A stretch of 64,000 bases of DNA. Source: Aquimarina aggregata (GTDB lineage: Bacteria; Bacteroidota; Bacteroidia; Flavobacteriales; Flavobacteriaceae). Positions 17,806-29,800 of this stretch are shown here, in pieces; the stretch's first letter is position 1; each line of letters opens with the position of its first letter. Location: NCBI RefSeq assembly GCF_001632745.1, contig NZ_LQRT01000058.1, forward strand, positions 124,001 through 188,000, written 5' to 3'. Below the pieces are notes generated by a model, which saw only the letters and a program-made list of their open reading frames with translations, was not told the origin of the DNA and ran no database searches. A program made the translations under genes and the position numbers.

Positions 17806-20800
17806 ATGAGTACGAATAACAACTTACCAGATTATCAAGAACTTTTTGGTCATCTTGATTTTAAAAAAGGAGAAGAAGCCAGATCGGTCTACTCTCCTGC
17901 TGCTTACCTGGCAGATTTGTTGCAATTGATGGAAGATGAGTTTGAAGATACCGATATCCATGAACGAAGATCAGATATCAGACAACTCCTCCTGGACGAA
18001 GAAAACACCTATACAGAAATTCCATTTCTTAATATAGCTAATGAAATTTTAGAAAAGAAAATAGGAGGTAAAGATACAATAGCTGAAAATCAGGAAGAAG
18101 TATATCAAAATATACTACCCAATGCTAAATATCCATTCAATACCCCTTTTAATCTCAATGAAGAAGAAATAAAACTATATCTGAAATATTTAGGGATATC
18201 ATCAGAACAGTTATACAAGATGTTTGCAACTAATACAGATTTAGATGCAGAAACTCTCGTACGTGAGTATTTAGGAATGTCGCCAGAAGAATGGGAAACC
18301 ATTACAGGGTATAACAGTCATAGTGACAACGATATAGAAGAGTATTTTAACTATACAGGAACCTCCTTTACTGCAGAGATGTCCAATACTACCTCTTTTA
18401 TGGAGGCAACTGGATTAACAGGGGTAGAAGTAAGAGAACTCTTATTCCAAAAATTAGACAATCCGGAAATTGAAGCAGGAGTATCTTCTGGTTTTTGGAT
18501 CAATGCAACTGGTGTAACCTATGCCACCTTAGACGAAAACGAAGAAAATATTATAGATCACATAAGCCAAGATACGGTGGATTATGAATGGTTTAAACGC
18601 ACCAATGTTTTTATTCGTTTGGCTAAAAAAATAGGGATGACTTTTACAGAGGTAGACACCATCCTAAGAGTTTCAGGAAAAACAGAAATAAACCTTGAAA
18701 GCCTACACCTTATTGCAATTGTTAAAAAGATTCATAAGAAAACAGAACTTACAATCGATACCATAATGGGAATTATGAGTACTATCAATGAGATAGGACA
18801 TACCGATGAAGACCAACCTCAGGATTTGTTCAATAGCGTATTTAATAATAAATACGTAGTGCAAGATGATAAATATATCCCAAGTGATACAGATTATATC
18901 GTTCCTAAACACTACATAAACGAACAATATACAGCATTAGATTACCATGATGATTTATTTTCTGAGGATAATGACACCTTTAGAAAACGAATTATTCATG
19001 CCTTGGGAATCTCTAAAATGGACCTGGAAAAAATCATCCAAAGATTAGATGATCACGATATTGATAGTGATCTCTGGATGAAGTCCACTTCTAAGAAAGC
19101 CTTATTAAATTTTTTGTATGGTTTTACACAACTTACAGAAATACTAGATATTTCTCATGAAGAGGTATTCACGCTTTTTGATGTGTTGGAGCAAGATTTT
19201 AGTATCCTAAGTTTTACACAACATCAAACATTTATCCACGAAAAACCAAGTACGCAGGATGGGTATAGCATTATTTTAGGAGACAATATAGAAGACCGTC
19301 TTTGGTTGATTCAGACACTAATGGCAATTACCGAGTGGATGATAGAGTATGATTTTACAGCAGATGTATTATGGTACATTACTACAGGTAAGTTTAGGAC
19401 TGAAAAAGCAGAAATGGCAGCCAGAACGCTAACCATTTCTCAATTAGATGGGATATTAAAGGTGTATAAAGAAGTAAAGGCTACCCCTACTATTTTTCAA
19501 AAAGGAATTTTTGATACCCGTAGTGCTTCAGTAATTTTTAAAATTCTGGAAGAACACGAATCTAAGCGATGTAAACAAACACATAAAATGCCCTATAATA
19601 GTCATACCGATAAAGCTCAGAAAATTGCTGAAATGGCTATTACAGCGCTGGCAGAAGTGCATCCAACAGATTTTCAAGGATTAGGACTAGAAGAACCTTT
19701 GGTAGAAAAAATTAAAAAGAACCTTACCTATAAAGGATATATTGCCATTGATGGAATGATTACCATGGCAAACCTACCAGAAACGGTAGAAGACTTTAAG
19801 CTAGAAACAGATTTTAGTTATTATCTCGAGAGCGTATTTGAAATTATTCATAAGTTATACAAGAATGAAGAAGCCAATACTCTAGAAGAAGATGAGGTGT
19901 CCTTTTCGATATATCTTTCGGATCTACGTTCCTTACCACTTTTTGAAGAGGAGTTAGAAGAATTATATGATAACTTGATTTTTAATCATTATATCGATGA
20001 AGAAGGCGTTGTCAAATACAGTAATTTTTTCAGCGACCCGGAGAACTTTAGCTATTTTGATGTTAATACCCATATTACAGATCACTCAGAAGAGGTTTAT
20101 GAGATATTAAAAAAACAAACACAACAGTTTAAAGATGCTCAATTAAAACTAACTGCAGGAGCATTTGATGAACTCGAATTGTCAGAAGTAGCCTTAGAAG
20201 ACCTTTTGCATAACCTAATGTTTAATGGATACACTACAGAACAAGGTCGAGTAATTGATAAAGCAAAATTATTAACAGAAGATATCGAGAGCTTCCGTTT
20301 AGAGTTACAATTTTACCCCAAACGAAAAGAAATCCTAAATAACATCCAGAACAAAGTAAGAGAGGTACAGAAAAAGTATCTGACAGCAGATATTAATCAG
20401 TTAACCAAAATTGCAGATATGATTATCTCAGGTTGGGCATATCAGGATTTACAGGGAGATTACTTGGATGGAAAAAGGATCGTATCAGAAACCAAAAGCT
20501 TCTTTGCAGACACCGAAAATCAAAATAAACTCATTTTGGGGTATTATTTTGAAGAGGCTACAGGAACGGCAATTTTTCAGAGAATGCAGAGTATCATCAA
20601 AATTGCAGAAACCTATCAGTTTATAGAGACACCTCTCGAAAACTTAAGCTTTTCTACAGAGGAACGTAAAGAATTGATTAGTATGCTACAATACATAGGG
20701 GTTTTATCAAATACGCGCCATATTGCTCCAGATAAAATAGAATATTTCATAGACTCCAATAACGCTAATGTTTTTAGCATAAAAGGTTTTGAAGATTATA

Positions 20801-23800
20801 ATAAGGAGATATTCTTCATGCTACAAGCAATATGCAAAGAAATTAAATCAGCTCATCAGCAGATTACCGAAGCTATTTTAGGACTGGAAACCCAACAAGA
20901 AAAAGTAGTATGGGAGCAATTACAAAGTGTTTTTGGGTTAGATCAAGAAATCCTAAAAATCGTTTCCAAACATGTTTTTAAAGGTGTAAAAGACATCAAG
21001 AGTGCTTGGATCACTCCGATATTAGAAACTGCTAATTCTTTAGGAGAAATAACAAAAATACCAACAAACAAAGGGTTTACCAGTTCTTTTCAGCGGGTTC
21101 GTCAATATTCCGTATTAGCTAACAAGTTACAATTAGGAGCAAAAGAAACCGCAATTGCCTTTAAGGATCAGGATTTGGTAGCTAAGTTTTCGGAAAATTT
21201 AGAATTACCAAAAGGAGTTACGTCTATCGATGCACTATTAGAAACCGAAGAATTTATCTATCTGTTTTCCAATTCAGAATATTGGACATATAGAGCAGCA
21301 GACTATGTAATGATAGATCGATACGGAATCGATTTGGACAAAGAAGAAAATCTGCAAACTGAAGAAGAAAAAGAAATCATCGACCTCTTAGAAGATGATG
21401 AAAAATTAAAAGACCTAATAGAAGAAGATTATATACGTAAATTTTTCGAAAAGGAAGGAAAGATAGCTATAGATGCTGCTTTTATGGATAAAAATGGAAG
21501 CACTTACATCATAAGCAATAATTACTATCATCTATGGATGAAAGATGGTGATAGCTGGGCAAAACGAGAAAATGAATTTGGTAAAGTAGACAATGCTTTT
21601 ACAGAAATTGGCAAAATAGATGCATCTTACGTAGATCCGTTAGGACGTTTATTTCTTTTTGCAGAAGGAATGTATGTACGATATTCAGATGTCAATGCAA
21701 CCGTAATCGATAGCGGATACCCTAAAAAAACGAAAGCACATTGGAAACATGAAGGACTAGGGATTCATCTACCAGAAATATTCCCAGATGAATTAGACGC
21801 AGCTTTTGAAGGTCTAGATGGGGAAACGTATTTCTTTAGAGGAAACAAATTTATAAGCTCTAGAGATGAGGTTGTTAAGGACATTGCAGAGCATTGGGGG
21901 AAATCTAAGTATGATTTCAAAGATATCGATGCGATAGATGCAGCCTTTACCCATAATGGGATAACCTATGTTTTTATAGATGATCAGGTAACGGCCTATA
22001 TGGATTGCCTCGAAAATAATGAAGTTGATGAATTGGAAGACTTCCCAAAACGTATACAGGATTGTTTTGAAGGAATTCCGGTTGATTTTATTAATGGAAT
22101 TGATGCTGCTTTTGTAGAAAAAGAACAAAATGACGGTGTTTATGATGATAACAATAAAATACACTTTTTTAAAGATGACCACACCGTAGCCTTCACTATG
22201 GACGCAAACGGAACTATAGCAGTGGATGTCGAAGACTCATTGTCTTTTGAAGGGGTTTCTACGATACAATCAGTAGAAAAAATAGATGCAGCCATGGTTG
22301 GTCTTGATGGATATACATACCTATTTAGTGGTACAACTTATATTAGGTATACAACCGGTAATTATAAGCAAGTCGACGAAGGGTATCCAAGATTAATTTC
22401 AGAAGATTGGGAAGGATTAAATAAAATTCAAGCCGCTTTTGTACTAGATGGTAAAACCTATGTTTTTGGTAGAAAAGGTCGCAAACAAGTGTATGTTAGA
22501 TATGCTACCAAAGACTATAAAGAAGTAGATGAAAAAGAAGAAAATAAAGACTCTTACATCACGCCTATTGGTAATATATTAGATGTAGATGAGATAGAAA
22601 CATTTCCAGCAGATACAGTAGATAATTTTTGGAGTCTTCCACAACATTTATTAGACAAAGGATTTCGAAACCCACATGCTATACTTAATGCTCATGATGG
22701 AAAAACCTACTTGTTTTCAAAAAAACAAGTGATTGAATTTGATCATATCAATCGCTGGTGGTCAGAACCTAAAAACATCTATAAGCAATGGCCAGAACTT
22801 CCATCAGGAATTAACAAAATTGATGCAGCCTTGGCAGGAAAAGATGGTAAAACATACTTGTTCTTTAACAATCAATATATACGGTTTTCGGATAAATCTG
22901 CTTGTCATATTGATCCTGGATATCCAAGAACAATCGATAAGTATTGGGGATATGTAAAAAATAACCTGATCGAAAATTGTAAGATTGATGCAGCAGTTAC
23001 ATTACTCTCTAGAGAAGATAATGATGATTTAGAAGGATATGCAGCAGAAAAGATAGAGACGATCCATACCTATTTGTTTTCTGGAGATCAGTTCTTCAGA
23101 TATAAAGAAGGGGATTATAGTCAGGTAGAACTAGGGTATCCAAAATCTATAAAAATGCTCAAAGAAGAGCCTCGTTTTAAAGCACTAAAGGATCATATAC
23201 CCAATCAAATTGATGCAGTACTAGTAGATAAGCGAACGGTGTACCTATTTGATGGAACAACATGTCATGTAATCTCAGAAGAGGAAAAAGAGAAAGGAGA
23301 AGTGTATACCAAAGACGAATTTCAAAATATAAAAACAGCACTAATTGAGGAAGGAGCTGTATATACATTGAAGGGAACACAATGGGAACACATTTCTGCT
23401 CTAGAAGGAGAAACTATTCATAAAGAAAACAGGTTTCCAAAACTTCTAAAAGAAGTCCCAGCAGATTTTGAAACTGATTTAGACACCGTTTTACAAGGAG
23501 CCGATGGAAATACTTATTATTTCAAAGGTCAAAAATGCTATAACACCCTGTTAGAAACAGAATATTATATCAAAAACCAATGGGGTAAACCAGAAAATGC
23601 CATTTATGAAACAGAACATATCGATACCGGTTTTGTAGGGCGTGATGGTAATACCTATCTATTTAGTGGATCACAATATTATACCTATACAGGGGATAGT
23701 TATATAGGAGTTACAATGGAAGAAGCTCCGAGAAGAATTTATAAGCACTGGGGAGGACTTACCGAAGTAGCCTTTGCCTATGTAATGGATAATAAAACCT

Positions 23801-26800
23801 ATTTATTCGAAAAAGAAGACATAGACGGTAACTTTAGATATGCGATCTATCATACAGATGATTATATATTAGAACAACCAGAAGTATATTATGGAGACTT
23901 TTCTTTTTGGGGAATTCCGCAAGCGCAACAACAAGCAGGGTTCAATACTTTTGATACTATACTTCAACACGGAGATAATTTAATTTTTATTAAGGATCAA
24001 CATTTTATACGATATCACCTTCTTGAACAAAACTGGTCGTACCCTCAGGAAATACAATTGTTATATCCAGGAATTCGTTTTAATAAAACAACGTTTAAGA
24101 ATATTCAGACTGCTTTTAAGGGAGCAGATGGTAAAATGTATTTCTTTGACGAAGCTTGTTTTATGGTGGGAGTCAATAACAATGATGGTACCTATACCTA
24201 TTCCCCAGAAGATGAGGTGGCCTATTACTGGGGATTATTTGAGAATACTATTCATGATCATGTAGATGCCTCTTTAGTACATAATGGTGTAACTTATTTA
24301 TTCTCAGGAAACCAATATGTTCGGTATTCCGGAGCTACATATACCTCAGTAGATGAGGACTATCCAAAACGAATCGATAAGTACCTGCGAGAAGAACTTC
24401 CTTTTAAGCACATGACAGACGGGTTTCAATATGAGTTGGATAAAATTTATGAAGGCACTACATCAGGAATCACCGCAGTAATTACCAATGATCGTAATAC
24501 TTATGTATTTATAAATGATCAATTGCATGTCGGTAGCACGAAAGAATATGATACGTTTAGAGTATCTCAATTACAAGATCGTTACAATGCTTTTAGAGAC
24601 AAAGGAAGAGTAGATGCAGCTTTTGTAAAAGATAATAAAACTTATTTGTTTTGCGAAGATCAGTATATCGTATATACCGGAAATAAATACCACACCATAG
24701 ATCCGGGCTATCCTAAATTTATAGAAGAAAGCCTTGCCGAAACATTAGGAGTAGCAGAACTACCAAAGAATTTTAGATATGGTATCGATGCAGCATATGT
24801 TGCAAATGATTCAATAATCGTTTTCCGGGATGAAAACCGCTATAGTTTGGGGAATACAATCACTATAGAGGATATTTCAGCTTATGTAGGAGTAGACAAC
24901 AATTTTGAAGGTGATACTACCATTGATGCGGCCTATACCGATGATAAAGGGAAGTTATATGTGTTTAAAGGCAATCAATTTATTCGCTATAGTGATACCG
25001 ATCAATTATTTAGTTGCGAAGATGAGGCATCAAAATTTGTAGATCCATCATACCCTAAGTATATAAAAGATCATAAGCTATATCTTCCTCATGAATTTAG
25101 TTCAGGAATTAATGGAGCGTTTATTTTAGAAGACAAGCTATATACCACCAAAGGAAACTTGTATGCAGTATCTAAAAAAGGAAAGATGTATGGCCACCAA
25201 AACTTCTATCCACAATCATTCGATAAACGATGGGGAGATTGGTCAGATTATCTGGTAATGGATATCTATCTGTTAGCAAGATTAATGAACCTTAATAGTC
25301 GTTATAGCAGTAGTGAAGAAACTTTGATTAGTTTATTATCAGATAGAGATGGGTACACCAAAGAACCTTACTATAGGTTAGCCGAGATTTTTGGATTTGA
25401 TAAAGAAGAAATCCGTTGGGTAAAACAGCAAAATGCTTTTATATCGCCAACTAATGCTCTGGAGAAGGATTTTACTATCGAAACAATTATTAAGTTATTT
25501 GATATCCTGTCAACAACAGAGCGAATTAAAGTAGACGTAAAAGCCCTCTATCAAAATGTCTGGCAATTATTGTATGATACAAATAGAGATGCCAAAAATA
25601 CGGCAGCTCATATTTATGCAATGCTTGCCGAAGTAGATTATAATGATAATTATGCCACGTTATTTGATCAAATAGAAAGAGAACTCAATGTAATCAAACG
25701 TGATGCGCTTGTACCCTATGCAGTAGCTAATGATGATAAGGTCGAAAACACACGAGATCTCTATGAAAATCTGTTGATCGATACACAGATGGAAGGCGAT
25801 GCTACTACCTCTAGAATCAAAGAAGCAACAATGGCGATTCAATTGTTTTTTCATAGATATTTCCTGAATTTAGAAGAAACTGAGCTCAAAGGAAATCTAA
25901 AAGAACACGAACGAGAAGTTCTTAGACAACAGTGGGAATGGATGCGTAATTATAGAGTTTGGGAAGCCAACCGAAAAGTATTCCTATATCCAGAAAATTA
26001 TATTAGACCAGAACTGCGCGACGAAGATCAAAAAACACCAGCTTTCGAAACCTTAGAACAGGATTTGATGCAAGAAGAGATCACAGAAGACAGCGTAGAA
26101 CGTATCTATAAAAAGTACCTGGATGAGTTTACCGAAGTATCACGATTAAAAATTGTTGGAGGGTACTTATATGATGATGTAAGTATTGATGAAGGTGATA
26201 CTACCGAGGTAAATAAAAGACTGGTCGTCTTGGGGAGAACAAAAACAGACCCATACCGTTACTACTATCGTTTTGGAAACTTCATCAATGGAGAGACACA
26301 TAATGATAGTTGGGAGCCCTGGGAACCTGTTAATATTACCATAGAAGCAGATCGTGTCTATCCAGTATATGCCTTTAATAAAGTATTCATATTCTGGACC
26401 AGGGTAGAACCCGTACCTAATGAGGATAGTAGTTCTACTACCATAACCGATAATGATGATGGTACGACACATGAAATATCATCAGAAGAAGGAGAAAACA
26501 AATACACAACACGTATTTACTATTCTTATTATAATCTAAACAAAGAGTGGATTCAACCACAGGTCTTAAAGACTTCATTTGAGGAAAATATAGATGGAAA
26601 CCTGATCACTATCGATCATTTATTATCTAATGGCCAAATTACTAATGTGCAATTATTCGTAGAACATTCAAATAAATTAGACAATGATACCCATGATAAT
26701 ATTGTCATTAGTTGCAAATATAACCATGTAGTAAATAGCAAAGAGATTGTAGATTTAGGCTTTTTTAACTTCCCAATTTATATACCTGTTGTAGAATCAG

Positions 26801-29800
26801 TTACTAAGGCATTCAATCTTACGCCAGAATTGTATAGCCAGAAAAATAAGAGTGCTGTTGATTTCGATAATAGAGGTAAGGAAACTTTTGAGCGTTTGTT
26901 TGATGAAGGAACTATCGAAGACGAAAATATAGTTGTATTGCACACTGCAGAAGAATCTATTGATGCGTCTTGGTTTGCCTACGATCATAAAGGAGGGAGT
27001 TTTTTATGTAAACCTGATGTAAAAGCATTGGATCTTAGTAACTGGCCTAAGAACCGGAAAAATGGTCAAGATGAGGTTACTAACTTAGAGAAAATTAATG
27101 CAGCTTTTAGTATTGATAACACTACATATTATTTTTCAGAAAAAAATTATTTTCTCAATGATTCACTAACAGGCAAACCTATTAAAAATAAATTTGGGAA
27201 ACTCAATAGTTTTACCGAGGTAACTGCAGCTTTTACACATAACAATTGTGCATATGTATTTGATGATAATCAATTTATAAAATATACAGATAATGAGTAC
27301 TCAATTGTAGCAGAAGGTTTTCCTAAAGAAAATAAGTTAAGTGTAGTACTTGAAGAATTAGAAGCAAAAAACTATAACGAGAGAGATATAGAAGACTATA
27401 CAATAATTGCTGCGTATACTATTGATGAAGAAATATATTTTAATGTTCAAAAAGATGATGCTTTTCTAGATTATAAATTAGATACGCACGGAAATCTTAC
27501 AGAAACATCTTTTGTAGATCATACTACACCTGCAAAAGAATGGAATTCTGCTTTAGCTTTTACTTATAATGGGGATCATTATATCATGGGGTTTTTATTT
27601 GAGGAAGATGCGCAAAGAGTGCATGTATATAAAAATGGGGTAAGACTAAGTTATACTCAAGGAAACGAACTTACAGACAACCCTATAATTTACAAAGAAA
27701 TCTCTGCAGTATTCTCAGGTATTGATGGCGATGATCATATTTATATTTTTAGTAAGGATGAATATATTAAAATTTCACAAAATAGTGATCAGGCGATTAT
27801 TACTGATATTCTCTCGAATTGGTCAAATATGGTATCATTATCACTAATCAAAGAGGATTGGAAAAAAGGAAGTAAGAATATTTTTAATGGAGACAAAGGC
27901 ATCAATGCTGCTTATGTAAGAAATGATAAACTCTTCCTATTGTATAGGGATCACTATGTGAGGCATACGATTTCGTCAGATACGATTAGTGATGAAATAG
28001 ATCCAGGTTACCCAAAACAATTACCTCAGGGGATTAGCTATATAAATGCAACATTCACTTTAGAAGATAAGGTGTATCTATTTAAGGAAGATCAATACTA
28101 TACTCTTTCTGGTAATGAGGAACCTAATGTTTTGACAAATCCAAAGCCTGTTAAAGGTAATTGGGGAAATATTCCATTAGCTTTTAGAAAAAACATGGAT
28201 GCTGCATTAAATAGAGATAAGTATTTGTTTGTATTTAAAGAGAATGACTATATCAAATATGAGCTAAGTAATGGTGACGTTGATAATGATGAAATCTATG
28301 CAAAACCATTCGAAATAGAAGAGGTGAATTATGAAATTATTCGTTTAACCTCTAGTACAGCCAAGGATTTTAATAGGCTACTTTTTACAGGAAGTGTAGA
28401 TGCATTATTACAACTCAGTACACAACAGATCGATGAAGAACCTGCTTTTAGTTTTGAGGATCAAAACGCCACAACTATTAAGGTAAATGATGATTATGTA
28501 CAATCATTACCTGTAAGTTCACATATCGATTATAATAGTGCTAATGGGATGTATTATTGGGAAGTCTTTTTTCATGCCCCTTTCCTAATAGCAATGTCAC
28601 TCAATACAGATCAAAAATTTGAAGAAGCCAAAAAGTGGTATGAACACATTTATGATCCAACAGCAGCAAAATACTTTTGGAAGTTTCTTCCTTTTCAGGC
28701 AGTGGATATCGATGCATTGATTGAACCTGCAAAGCAGTTAGCTTTATTAATTAATAAAGGAACATTACAAAGTAATATAGATGAGTTAACTACAAAGTTA
28801 AAAATTTATGATGATGAATTTTTGGGAACGAGTACTACAAATGATATTAGGAATCTTCAAGCCTTTTTAAATACCTCAAACGATTTATTAAAGGCGTTAG
28901 AAATTGTAAATGGATTAATTAATGATAACACTAATTCTGAAAGTCCAGAACAACAACTATTAGAAATTTTGCAACTCATCCAACGCCTACCAGAGAATTA
29001 TGCGTTAATGCAAAATACCGAAGTACAGATCACAAGTTACCTTAATGATCCCTTTGATCCGCATGCAATAGCTGGTTTACGTCATATTGCATATCGCAAA
29101 GCCATTGTGATGAATTATATCGATAATGTGCTGGATTGGGGAGATATGCTCTTTAGACAATATACGCGAGAGAGTATTAATGAAGCACGAATGCTTTATG
29201 TATTAGCTTATGATTTACTTGGTACAAAACCAGAAAATTTAGGAGAAAAAACACTTTCTGAAGATCAAAACTATGAGTATTTGGCTCATAATATTGGGGA
29301 AGATACATATGATTTTCTATTCTTATTAGATTTAGAAAATGACGGAGAAGCCATGTATGATAGCCTAACTTTTGCTGGTCAGCAACACGATATGCTGGCA
29401 ACGCTTAATGATTCGGTCATTAATCCATATTTCCATCTTCCCGAAAATCAGGTGTTTATGAAGTATTGGGGTCGGGTAGAAGATCGTTTGTTTAAGATCA
29501 GGCACACCCTAAACATAATGGGACAGAAACAACCCTTACCACTCTTTCAGCCACCGATCGATCCTATGGCATTGGTTAGTGCAATTGCAGGAGGAGCGAG
29601 TCTAAGTAGTGCATTAAGCATGTTGTATACGATGGTGCCACATTATCGCTTTACTTACATGATCGAAAAAGCAAAAGAATATACCGAAAGAGTAGCACAG
29701 TTTGGAGGAGAATTGCTTAGTACTATCGAGAAAAAAGATGCCGAAGAGATGGAACTACTTCGAAACAAGCAAGAAGGTTTGATTCTCGCATTAAGCACGC

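Noticed and set aside
17662..17806. Idea that the 169-residue protein and TcA are one gene broken by a single frameshift
   Set aside because: A stop, a 143-base spacer and a hairpin separate them, so one base change would not join them; kept only as an evolutionary split.
21814..22182. 122-codon hydrophobic minus-strand frame inside the TcA gene
   Set aside because: It is antisense to hemopexin repeats; its Ile/Phe-rich content is the mirror of Asp/Lys/Asn codons.
21229..25230. Regularly spaced similar segments that might be taken for a CRISPR array
   Set aside because: The similarity is at protein level in one open frame (hemopexin repeats) with variable unit length; no identical short DNA repeats with spacers exist.
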